In this document: positions 1 through 6,016 of the stretch, one piece after another
Position numbering within the stretch: the stretch's first letter is position 1
Layout of the letters: each line of letters opens with the position of its first letter
From: Saccharicrinis sp041595375
GTDB taxonomy: Bacteria > Bacteroidota > Bacteroidia > Bacteroidales > Marinilabiliaceae
NCBI GenBank assembly: GCA_041595375.1
Contig: JBFHKL010000143.1
Span: forward strand, 1-10,660
DNA length: 10,660 nucleotides
Direction: 5' to 3'
Notes under the pieces: model-generated
The model's input: only the letters and a program-made list of their open reading frames with translations
What the model was told of the DNA's origin: nothing
Database searches by the model: none
Made by a program: the position numbers and the translations under genes

Positions 1-576
1 CTCTGCAATTTTACCCTGATGAAGTGCCACCCCACCAAAGAGCTGCACGTCATAATGAATCATGTCCCAGGTAATAGTATTACCCCCTGCATTCCATGAG
101 TTATGCCACACAGCCTTATCTTCCTGAATATCAACAAAATCATTAAAGGCTGCCAGATCCTTATCAAAATCGGTAGCTGTTACTTCTATCGTTTCATTTT
201 GGGTAAATCGTCGGGCTGTATCTTTCAGAATAGCAAAAGCTTCCGGAAGGATCTCGCCTAAGCTATTTTCAAGCTTCTCGTCTATATCCTTTTCAATTTT
301 ATCGATCTCGGCATAAAGTTTTTCTCTTTCGGTTATCGCAATTGAGTTATCTTCAATTTTTCCTTTTAACTCAGCTATTTTATCCTGATCCGACTGGATA
401 TTCGACTTAATTTTACTTTTTAAATCCTCCGTTCTTTGACGAAGTTCATCATTAGTGAGTTTCTCAATCTCAGGCGAAACTGCCTTCACTAAATCAACAA
501 TTGGATTTAATTCCTTTAAATCTCTATCGTATTTGCTACCAAATAACTTGGTAACCATATTTCCAATAAATGCCAT
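1..576 (-). CDS. secA: Preprotein translocase subunit SecA, N-terminal part (runs off the left edge)
   Basis: SecA is the ATPase motor that pushes unfolded secretory proteins through the SecYEG channel. I translated 192 codons from the ATG at 574-576; the frame stays open to base 1, so the C-terminal part lies outside the window. The product starts MAFIGNMVTKLFGSKYDRD, the usual SecA start. It continues with a charged helical insertion (about residues 50-105, rich in K, E, D and I). Next come LPEAFAILKDTARRF and a further insertion ending in AGGNTITWDM, both typical of Bacteroidota SecA. The last residues, HYDVQLFGGVALHQGKIAE, are the conserved segment immediately before the Walker A loop (TGEGKT), which would start just past the edge. 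No clear Shine-Dalgarno is present, as is normal in this phylum. Identification is by recognised family motifs and is very secure; only the N-terminal fifth is visible. Confidence 0.96.
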   Translation of the reverse strand, partial: MAFIGNMVTKLFGSKYDRDLKELNPIVDLVKAVSPEIEKLTNDELRQRTEDLKSKIKSNIQSDQDKIAELKGKIEDNSIAITEREKLYAEIDKIEKDIDEKLENSLGEILPEAFAILKDTARRFTQNETIEVTATDFDKDLAAFNDFVDIQEDKAVWHNSWNAGGNTITWDMIHYDVQLFGGVALHQGKIAE

Positions 577-663
577 TTTATTTTACTATTAAAGTCCAAT
601 GCCATAGATAAAGACATCAGAACACTATTCTTAATTTGATAAAATTATATACTGAAGTTACCC

Positions 664-671
664 CAAAGCTA
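664..671 (-). promoter_or_regulatory. Candidate -7 box for secA
   Basis: Read on the minus strand the bases are TAGCTTTG, an exact match to the Bacteroidota -7 consensus TAnnTTTG. It would place transcription start near 657 and give secA an 80-nt leader. No TTG at the expected upstream distance is visible, so only half of the promoter is supported. Confidence 0.35.
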
Positions 672-713
672 TTGTTTAAAGGGCGTAAAAGGTACTTTAT
701 TTACAAAGTACAA

Positions 714-1124
714 TTAGAGGAAATAAAAAGGACCTGCTCTATTAAGCAAATCAACACCTGAATAGGTTTCCTTATAAATGTAATTGCATAATTCCACCTT
801 TTTATTAATCAGCGGAATAGTAAAATGCAGTGCAGTAAGCTGTAGTTTTACAGGCGAATAATCAAGGGTTAAGCCTTGAAAAGACATATGCTGTATGCCT
901 GTTGTTTTTACAATTTGATTAAGAAAGTATTTACTTTTTTGGATTTGATTTTTTGATTTCTTATTTCGCTGAGTGCCTTGTGTCTTCTCGGCAAGCGAAA
1001 TATCAAACTCAAATCCATAGGTTCGTAAAATTTCAGCATGAAGGTCAACAGTACCAGCTACGCACGACGACACTGTCATCAGTAACGTAATACTCAATAC
1101 CTTAAACCTTGATAATTCTTTCAT
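714..1124 (-). CDS. Hypothetical exported protein or lipoprotein, 136 aa
   Basis: I do not recognise this family. The N-terminus is a plausible Sec signal: charged MKELSRFK, then a hydrophobic stretch to residue 18, then VSSC with cysteine at 21, which fits a relaxed lipobox (V-S-S-C). The alternative is an ordinary signal peptide cleaved near VAG at 22-24. The mature part has a lysine/glutamine-rich stretch (about 50-72) and then alternating polar and hydrophobic residues that could be beta strands, ending in the aromatic GPFYFL. The start ATG lies just downstream of an exact TAnnTTTG box. The gene sits between the M48 protease gene and secA on the same strand, with 137 bp before secA and 124 bp after the protease stop. 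A hairpin terminator separates it from the protease gene, so it is probably transcribed alone. Signal peptide, box and length argue for a real gene, but the absence of a known domain leaves doubt. Confidence 0.6.
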   Translation of the reverse strand: MKELSRFKVLSITLLMTVSSCVAGTVDLHAEILRTYGFEFDISLAEKTQGTQRNKKSKNQIQKSKYFLNQIVKTTGIQHMSFQGLTLDYSPVKLQLTALHFTIPLINKKVELCNYIYKETYSGVDLLNRAGPFYFL

Positions 1125-1151
1125 TTCTGAATGCTAATAAATTTACGAAGA

Positions 1152-1159
1152 CAAATGTA
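1152..1159 (-). promoter_or_regulatory. Candidate -7 box for the 136-aa exported protein
   Basis: The minus strand reads TACATTTG, an exact TAnnTTTG match, 28 bp upstream of the ATG at 1124. Transcription would start near 1145. The -33 position has no clear TTG (TGTTTAC lies close to it). Confidence 0.4.
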
Positions 1160-1173
1160 GTAAAAAAGTAAAC

Positions 1174-1198
1174 AGTTAAAAGTTGAAAGTTGAAAGTT
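1174..1198. repeat. Heptamer tandem repeat (AGTTRAA, about 3.5 units)
   Basis: The units are AGTTAAA, AGTTGAA, AGTTGAA and a partial AGTT, directly adjoining one another. The tract lies between the M48 gene terminator and the next gene's promoter. An isolated GTTGAAAGT also occurs at 4648-4656. Such short A/G/T heptad tracts are plausible slippage products; no function is evident. Confidence 0.7.
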
Positions 1199-1212
1199 CT
1201 GCATGAATAAAC

Positions 1213-1243
1213 TAAAAAAGTTTCACTCATTAAGTGAAACTTT
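1213..1243 (-). terminator. Rho-independent terminator of the M48 protease gene
   Basis: There is a perfect 11-bp stem, AAAGTTTCACT (1217-1227) against AGTGAAACTTT (1233-1243), with a 5-nt CATTA loop. Read on the minus strand the stem runs into a TTTTTT tract (about 1214-1219, partly shared with the stem). It begins 5 bp past the protease stop codon, exactly where a terminator is expected. Confidence 0.88.
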
Positions 1244-1248
1244 CAATC

Positions 1249-2052
1249 CTATTTCTTCAAAAACTTTCTTGCCTCGGGCAAATATGCCTGAATATCTTTG
1301 ATTCTGGTTTCATCGGCAGGGTGAGTACTCATAAACTCAGGAGGATTTTGTCCACCACTCTCCGACATACGAGTCCAAAACTCAACAGCCGCACCCGGAT
1401 CGTATCCTGCCATTGCCATAAAAACCAATCCCATTTTATCTGCTTCTGACTCATGTTTACGCGAAAAGGGAAGCATCATACCATACTGAGCTCCTAAACC
1501 AAAGGCGGCCATAGCATATTGCTGCGTCTGTTCGGGTTTTTCATTGAGTGCTACTTGTAAACCAGCACCAACAGCCTGCACGCCCATTTGCTGGCTCATT
1601 CGTTCATTACCATGGCGTGCTATGGCATGGGCAATTTCATGCCCCATCACAACAGCCAGTCCTTCTTCTGTTTGTGTATAAGGCAAAATACCGGTATAAA
1701 AAACTACTTTCCCTCCGGGCATACACCAGGCATTTGGCGTATCATCCTCCACCAAATTAAATTCCCAGCTAAAGTTAACAAGTTGATCAGCCATCCCATT
1801 ATCTGTCATATATTTTTCTACCGCAGCAGCAATTTCCAGTCCTACTTTTTTAACTAAATCAGACTGTTGTTTGTCTGTTGAGAGCTTTGCTTCTTTTAAA
1901 AAGGTGGAATACTGCGATAAGGCCATAGATGCCATCTCCGACTCAGGATAAAGATTTAATTGACGCCTTCCGGTTATAGGAACCGTTGAACATCCTATAA
2001 GAACCGCCATTACAATAATTAAGGCAGCTATTTGTTTTCCCATATTCTTCAT
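1249..2052 (-). CDS. M48 family zinc metalloprotease, lipoprotein (LoiP/Oma1-like)
   Basis: This is a predicted membrane-anchored zinc endopeptidase of peptidase family M48, whose members degrade misfolded or damaged envelope proteins. The 267-aa product begins with a short charged region and a hydrophobic stretch ending in LIGC, a clear lipobox with cysteine at 21, so it should be a lipoprotein facing the periplasm. The catalytic motif HEIAH is at 138-142 (zinc ligands H138 and H142, general base E139). The third ligand is supplied by E201 in SRKHESEAD (197-205), and the family's THPADETRI segment sits at 243-251 near the C-terminus. All expected M48 residues are present, so the enzyme should be active. 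The length is normal for the short periplasmic lipoprotein M48 class and there is no PDZ or TPR extension. The start could equally be the in-frame ATG three codons later (2043). The gene is closed by a hairpin terminator and appears monocistronic. The exact substrate is unknown. Confidence 0.93.
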   Translation of the reverse strand: MKNMGKQIAALIIVMAVLIGCSTVPITGRRQLNLYPESEMASMALSQYSTFLKEAKLSTDKQQSDLVKKVGLEIAAAVEKYMTDNGMADQLVNFSWEFNLVEDDTPNAWCMPGGKVVFYTGILPYTQTEEGLAVVMGHEIAHAIARHGNERMSQQMGVQAVGAGLQVALNEKPEQTQQYAMAAFGLGAQYGMMLPFSRKHESEADKMGLVFMAMAGYDPGAAVEFWTRMSESGGQNPPEFMSTHPADETRIKDIQAYLPEARKFLKK

Positions 2053-2331
2053 AGTTATTAGATTTTGATAAGTTTAAGAATGTTTGTTAGTTTAAGTTTT
2101 CAATAATTATAGATTATTTATCCTATCCATAACATTAAAGTTATAAATTAGGTTCAATTCTTCTACTTGATTATTTATAAAATAATTGTTTTTCAAAAAA
2201 TTAAAACATTTATTTTCTCAACTAACAAGCTAAACATATACCAATTGATCACATAGAAGCAAAAACTGATTCCGATAAAAACAATGGCTTTTTGTTCCTA
2301 CGAAAGAAGAAGAATGCCTTTAAAATGCACC

Positions 2332-2982
2332 CTAAGGATCTATATTCGTATTCATCCAATAAGGATTCTCTTCTTCATCCTCTTCGTTTTCATTTTCAAG
2401 AGGTGAATGCGGACGCTGTGGCCCCTCTTTACGATAAATCAGCGCCAGTAGAAAACCAACCAGTCCTCCCCAAAAATGCCCTTCCCAGGAATAGGGTAGA
2501 TTCATCTTCAAGGGTAAGGCACCCCATACCAGACTTCCATAGAAAAAAATGACAATGAATGAAATAGCAATTAAACGTATATATTTGCGAATAATACCAC
2601 TGATAGCCAGAAAAGAAGCCAATCCGTATATTACCCCACTCGCCCCAATATGCCACGAATCTCTGGCTGCCAACCATGTACCAAGGCCACTGAACAAATA
2701 AATCAAAAAGAATATTTTATAAGCTATCTTATTATAGAAATAAAATAAAGTCAAACCCAATACAAACAAAGAAATAGAGTTAGAATAAAGATGCTCCCAA
2801 TCGCCATGAATTAAAGGAGACATGAGGATTCCTATCAACCCTTCAGTTTTTAAAGGACGAACGCCCAATTCGGTCAAAGATACTCCTTCAAGTGTTTCAA
2901 TTAGCTTAATACAAAAAATCACCAATAAATAAAATGCAGGAAATAGCATGCTATGAATAAACCTTCGCTTTTCTTGCGACAT
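2332..2982 (-). CDS. Rhomboid family intramembrane serine protease
   Basis: Rhomboids cleave transmembrane substrates inside the lipid bilayer using a serine-histidine dyad. I chose the ATG at 2982, giving 216 aa beginning MSQEKRRF. An in-frame TTG at 3003 would add seven residues; numbers below count from that TTG. The catalytic serine is S122 in HIGASGVIYG and the histidine is H176 in WEGHFWGG. The HxxxN motif of helix 2 is seen as H71-L-Y-S-N75 after the family's short loop with W69. Hydrophobic segments at roughly 18-36, 55-66, 76-92, 96-113, 119-137, 143-162 and 175-190 fit the six-helix core; some of these are re-entrant or partial. After the last helix the tail is very acidic (ENENEEDEEEN, about 203-213) and probably cytoplasmic. 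The M48 protease gene lies 279 bp downstream on the same strand. No terminator is visible after this gene. Family assignment is firm; the substrate is unknown. Confidence 0.93.
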   Translation of the reverse strand: MSQEKRRFIHSMLFPAFYLLVIFCIKLIETLEGVSLTELGVRPLKTEGLIGILMSPLIHGDWEHLYSNSISLFVLGLTLFYFYNKIAYKIFFLIYLFSGLGTWLAARDSWHIGASGVIYGLASFLAISGIIRKYIRLIAISFIVIFFYGSLVWGALPLKMNLPYSWEGHFWGGLVGFLLALIYRKEGPQRPHSPLENENEEDEEENPYWMNTNIDP

Positions 2983-3027
2983 ATGTGAACCAAGACCTTT
3001 CAATTTTTTTTGTATAAAGTATCAAAA

Positions 3028-3058
3028 CAAAAGTATCAACTTAAAGTTTATCTATCAA
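3028..3058 (-). promoter_or_regulatory. Bacteroidota-type promoter for the rhomboid gene
   Basis: On the minus strand a TTG at 3056-3058 is followed after 20 bp by TACTTTTG at 3028-3035. This fits the phylum's -33/-7 promoter (TTG, about 19-21 bp, TAnnTTTG) very well. Transcription would begin near 3021, leaving a leader of about 40 nt to the ATG at 2982, or about 18 nt to the alternative TTG start. Confidence 0.65.
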
Positions 3059-3104
3059 GATATTAAAAAAATATGATAGAAGAAGTTATTGCAAAGTAAT
3101 ATTG

Positions 3105-3183
3105 TTTCTCATCCCTTTGCTTTCGACAAAGTATCCCCCCGGCTCTGTGACGGAGAAAAATCAAAGATACTCGCGGTGAGAAA
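3105..3183. repeat. Structured, partly palindromic intergenic element (candidate dispersed repeat)
   Basis: The 79-bp element is bounded by TTTCTCA (3105-3111) and its exact reverse complement TGAGAAA (3177-3183). As plus-strand RNA the outer stem extends to 3102-3115 with 3173-3186, counting wobbles and one C-C mismatch. Inside are CTTTG (3115-3119) against CAAAG (3127-3131), with a second CAAAG at 3162-3166. GTATC (3131-3135) faces GATAC (3166-3170), and CTCTG/CGGAG (3143-3147, 3151-3155) form a small hairpin. The run of C at 3135-3140 and the local GC content stand out from the AT-rich surroundings. It could be a non-autonomous mobile repeat, a structured RNA remnant or a protein-binding palindrome. 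Only one copy is visible, so repeat status is inferred. Confidence 0.5.
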
Positions 3184-3325
3184 TAACCATACTGATACAT
3201 CATTATTTTACATTAAACCCATCAAAATACCGAGCTATAAACGATATGAAGATGTGGTACTTCTATGTGTTCTTATACATGAGTGTTTTCCATAATTTTT
3301 AAACGTTTCTTATCTTAATTTATAC

Positions 3326-3333
3326 TACTTTTG
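3326..3333 (+). promoter_or_regulatory. Candidate -7 box for the MFS transporter gene
   Basis: TACTTTTG matches TAnnTTTG exactly and lies 20 bp before the ATG at 3353, giving a very short leader. The -33 region (around 3303-3309, ACGTTTC) lacks a clean TTG. Confidence 0.5.
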
Positions 3334-3352
3334 CACCTTCATTTTTATCAAT

Positions 3353-4627
3353 ATGCAACTACTCCAACACCTAAATCATTCTGAACGTAAGACATTTAAA
3401 CTGCATTTATTTTATAGCAGCATTGATGGAGTAGCCCGTGGTGCATTGATATTAAATGAATTTATCTTTATCAAGTCTCTGAAGGGTTCGAATGTACAGC
3501 TGGCTTTTTTATTCCAGTTTAGCATGGTGGTATTTCTTTTTGCCATGCTGGCTAACGAAATCATGCGTAGATATCCCAATCGAAAAAAATTATTACGCAC
3601 CATTGGCATATTTACCCGTTTACCGTTAGTAATCTTTTCCATTTTTCCTGCAGTAAATGGGACGGGTCTACCTCCGGAATTCCATTTTCTATTTTTAGGC
3701 GTTTTTTTATTATTTTATACCTCACAAATTGCTGTGGTACCCTCCATTAATCAATATTTAAAGGGCAATTATCGTCACGAGAATTTTGGTAAACTATTTA
3801 GCTATGCAACCACTGCAAACAAGATTTTGATGATGGTATCAACTTTCACCGTTGGTTTATTACTTGACCATAATCCTAACTCATACCGTATTTTCTATCC
3901 CATGGTGGGCATATTAGGTGTTATTTCCATATTCCAGCTCACACGTATTGAATTTAAGCAAAAAATGGATCCGGTGGTAAAACCTATGGGAAAAGCATTG
4001 GGCGATTCTTTTAAACGCATCCTCCTTATCCTAAAAAACAACATTCCTTTTCGTCATCTCGAACTTGGTTTTATTTTATATGGTTTTGCATGGATGAGTA
4101 CACATGCTGTAATCACTATTTTCTATAAAGAGGCATTGGATTTGAATTACTCCAGCGTATCCTTTTATAATAATGCCTATAATCTGGTAGCCATTGCGGT
4201 TTTACCCCTTTTTGGTAAGATAATTGGCAAGCGCGACCCACGCAGGTTTGGTATACTGACCTTTAGTTCGTTGATGTTGTTTATTGCCTTTACCGGATTA
4301 ACCCAATATTTTACCAACTATAGTGAGATATGGGGATTAAAACTATACCACATGCTGTTAATTGCCGTTATGTTTAATGGCCTATTTATGGGTAGCATGC
4401 CTATTTTATGGGGCATTGGCAGCAGTTATTTTTGTGAACCTCACGAAGCTGCCGATTATCAGTCGGTACATCTATTTTTAACAGGTGTAAGAGCCCTCTT
4501 TGCACCTATTATTGGGATTAAACTTTACGAGTGGTTTGGCTTTAGCATTACCTATATAGTTGGCATTGTATTTTTAGCTTTTGCTATATTACTCATGGTA
4601 TATTCTGAGAAAAGATTTAGTAAGTAG
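3353..4627 (+). CDS. MFS transporter, 12 membrane helices, substrate unknown
   Basis: The product is a 424-aa polytopic inner-membrane protein of the major facilitator superfamily. Hydrophobic segments lie at about 17-40, 50-68, 83-100, 112-130, 147-170, 182-197, 236-258, 273-292, 298-318, 330-356, 372-392 and 396-416. This is two six-helix halves with the usual long cytoplasmic loop (about 198-230, basic) in between. The short basic loop after helix 2 (RRYPNRKKL, 72-80) occupies the place of MFS motif A but is not the classical GxxxDRxGRR. The matching loop in the second half is KIIGKRDPRRFG (289-300). A conserved-looking region DYQSVHLFLTGVRALFAP (368-385) precedes helix 11. None of this tells the substrate. 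The start ATG is supported by the -7 box 20 bp upstream. The gene is divergent from the rhomboid gene and converges with the DUF4380-like gene, so it is probably transcribed alone. The superfamily is secure; the subfamily is not identified. Confidence 0.85.
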   Translation: MQLLQHLNHSERKTFKLHLFYSSIDGVARGALILNEFIFIKSLKGSNVQLAFLFQFSMVVFLFAMLANEIMRRYPNRKKLLRTIGIFTRLPLVIFSIFPAVNGTGLPPEFHFLFLGVFLLFYTSQIAVVPSINQYLKGNYRHENFGKLFSYATTANKILMMVSTFTVGLLLDHNPNSYRIFYPMVGILGVISIFQLTRIEFKQKMDPVVKPMGKALGDSFKRILLILKNNIPFRHLELGFILYGFAWMSTHAVITIFYKEALDLNYSSVSFYNNAYNLVAIAVLPLFGKIIGKRDPRRFGILTFSSLMLFIAFTGLTQYFTNYSEIWGLKLYHMLLIAVMFNGLFMGSMPILWGIGSSYFCEPHEAADYQSVHLFLTGVRALFAPIIGIKLYEWFGFSITYIVGIVFLAFAILLMVYSEKRFSK

Positions 4628-4835
4628 GCAAAAGAATAAAATTCCTCGTTGAAAGTCCAAAAACAAATATAGAAAGGCGAATATAAAAGTTGTTGGTTCA
4701 TTGTTAAAAAGCAATCATTAAAAAGCGAAAAATATATGCCTCTCTATTTTTTACCACTTTACTCCTTTCATTCTGCAACTTCAAAGTAATTTTATAGTAT
4801 ACTATCTGCACATCTCTATCTACTTTCTGGCTTCC
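4628..4835. other. Convergent intergenic region with a small direct repeat
   Basis: The 208 bp between two convergent genes contain the 9-bp direct repeat TTAAAAAGC at 4704-4712 and 4718-4726, and a pyrimidine-rich run at about 4740-4770. I found no convincing hairpin terminator for either gene and no coding frame. Confidence 0.4.
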
Positions 4836-5771
4836 TTACGAAATACTTTTCAGCACCTCTTCAACATTATTATCGTCCGAAATCTTAATCAGTTCCCACG
4901 ATATTGAATGTTCAATAACCTCACCTACTTTCATTACTTTTTCAGGGCTCAAACACTCTAGTTCTGCTAATTCAGGACAAGTGAAGATAGTAGCACTCGT
5001 TCCTCCATCCGGATATTTCATCTTCTCCAAAGGACTAAACTTCTCCACCATTAGCACATCATCAACTAAACCAGCTACCCATCCATTCGCATCAGCGCCT
5101 ATTTTTTGGGGATACTCAGCATGCGGCCAAAACCGAAGCAAACTACCTTCTATAGCATAACTTTCATTGGCCCAGTTTTTACCATCGGGCCATACAGGTA
5201 TCTCGAATCTATTTTTGAATACACTTTTATCCTGTAAAGGTAACCATGTATTCTGAGGTAAACGTATTTGCGTCAAATTCCATATGGTCAGAGGTATCTC
5301 ATTTATTTCTGGAGTTATGGCATTTTTAATTTTCCTGAGCTTTTGATCAATATGTACTGTACTACCTTGCTTCTGAATGGTGATCCGTCGTGTTAATTGC
5401 ACCCCCAAAAGTTCACTTATCGGGCTACATATTTCTATTCCGTCAGGCAAGAGTTTAAAATCATAGACACTGCTGGTTAGCCAGGGATCTGAAATAAAAC
5501 GACTTCCCGTAAGCAAATGAAAATAATCCTCTGAACTGGTTAATACTCTATCCCCACCAAAGTGTGTATTACGTATTCCTTTTTCTATATATTCTTCCGG
5601 AGACAACAAGGTAAGCCTATCAAAATCAGCTGTTAAGAATAACATATTCTCATCTTCAACAAAACTATAGTGAACAATGCGTGCTATATCGGGTATCACC
5701 ACTAAACGAATGATACCATTTGTTATCTCAATTGCATTTCTTCTGCCTCTATAAGTAATTAACCTAACCAT
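4836..5771 (-). CDS. DUF4380-like protein with probable galactose-mutarotase-type fold
   Basis: The 311-aa product has no signal peptide or membrane segment and is probably cytoplasmic. Its layout follows the DUF4380 pattern of beta-sandwich proteins related to aldose 1-epimerases. An N-terminal strand pair (ITNGIIRLVVIPDIARIVHY, 16-35) is followed by HFGGDRV (70-76) and the mid-domain strands LTRRITIQKQGSTVHIDQKL (126-145). Further on come IWNLTQI (163-169), the late YPDGGTSATIFT (253-264), LECLSP (271-276) and SWEL (291-294). Known members are poorly characterised, and I cannot point to a proven catalytic histidine/glutamate set as in GalM. Epimerase activity is therefore only a possibility; a sugar-binding or non-catalytic role is equally open. 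The gene has its own candidate promoter with an inverted repeat beside it. It lies 245 bp downstream of the PycTM-like gene on the same strand. Family assignment is from recalled motif order, so moderately confident. Confidence 0.62.
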   Translation of the reverse strand: MVRLITYRGRRNAIEITNGIIRLVVIPDIARIVHYSFVEDENMLFLTADFDRLTLLSPEEYIEKGIRNTHFGGDRVLTSSEDYFHLLTGSRFISDPWLTSSVYDFKLLPDGIEICSPISELLGVQLTRRITIQKQGSTVHIDQKLRKIKNAITPEINEIPLTIWNLTQIRLPQNTWLPLQDKSVFKNRFEIPVWPDGKNWANESYAIEGSLLRFWPHAEYPQKIGADANGWVAGLVDDVLMVEKFSPLEKMKYPDGGTSATIFTCPELAELECLSPEKVMKVGEVIEHSISWELIKISDDNNVEEVLKSIS

Positions 5772-5803
5772 AAACCCAATACTAATTCAACTTTATTATG
5801 GCA

Positions 5804-5811
5804 CAAAAATA
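5804..5811 (-). promoter_or_regulatory. Candidate -7 box for the DUF4380-like gene
   Basis: The minus strand reads TATTTTTG, an exact TAnnTTTG match, 33 bp upstream of the ATG at 5771. Transcription would start near 5797. The -33 position falls next to the inverted repeat at 5832-5860 but has no perfect TTG (ATG is found). Confidence 0.4.
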
Positions 5812-5831
5812 CGCTAATATTTATATTTTCA

Positions 5832-5860
5832 TTAATCATCAGGTTTTAACTGACGATTAA
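5832..5860. promoter_or_regulatory. Inverted repeat beside the DUF4380-like promoter (possible operator or hairpin)
   Basis: TTAATCATCAG (5832-5842) and CTGACGATTAA (5850-5860) are reverse complements except at one base, separated by 7 bp. In minus-strand RNA the odd pair is a G-U wobble, so an 11-bp hairpin would form. The arm ends about where the -33 element of the DUF4380-like promoter should be, which suits a regulator site. A terminator for the upstream PycTM-like gene is less likely, because no T tract follows and its stop is some 155 bp away. Confidence 0.4.
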
Positions 5861-6016
5861 CTGCTTGTCTTTAGCCATGAACAACATACACTTGAATTTA
5901 TCATTCTACAAATAGTATACATTCAACACATTAACTTAATACACATATCAATTACACCTACAAGCGATGGTCAAAAAATGATTAATCAGCTCAAAAAATC
6001 TTATTAAATATTTAGT

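Larger units (their letters stand above)
2983..3352. other. Intergenic gap between divergent rhomboid and MFS genes
   Basis: This 370-bp stretch holds the rhomboid promoter, the MFS promoter and a structured element at 3105-3183. A 68-codon plus-strand reading frame at 3089-3295 crosses the element, but it has no domain, signal or promoter and I do not treat it as a gene. The stretch from 3184 to 3310 shows nothing recognisable. Confidence 0.6.

Noticed and set aside
1234..1857. Three plus-strand reading frames (1234-1449, 1548-1760, 1588-1857) opposite the M48 protease gene
   Set aside because: They lie antisense to a gene with complete catalytic motifs, and their translations show no family features.
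2292..2677. Reading frames 2292-2552 (plus) and 2429-2677 (minus) overlapping the rhomboid gene
   Set aside because: They are shadows of the rhomboid coding sequence, whose frame carries the GASG and GH catalytic motifs.
3105..3183. tRNA or known riboswitch in the structured element
   Set aside because: There is no acceptor stem of the right length with a CCA-proximal end, anticodon loop or T-loop motif, and the element is not positioned as a leader of the MFS gene (its -7 box lies downstream at 3326).
3089..3295. 68-codon plus-strand reading frame
   Set aside because: Much of it is translated from the palindromic element at 3105-3183. It has no domain, signal peptide or promoter, and its composition is not protein-like.
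3412..3642. Minus-strand frame inside the MFS gene
   Set aside because: It is antisense to a long, intact 12-helix transporter and has no recognisable content.
4704..4726. Start of a CRISPR-like or iteron array (TTAAAAAGC twice)
   Set aside because: There are only two 9-bp copies, A-rich and closely spaced; chance is sufficient in this base composition.
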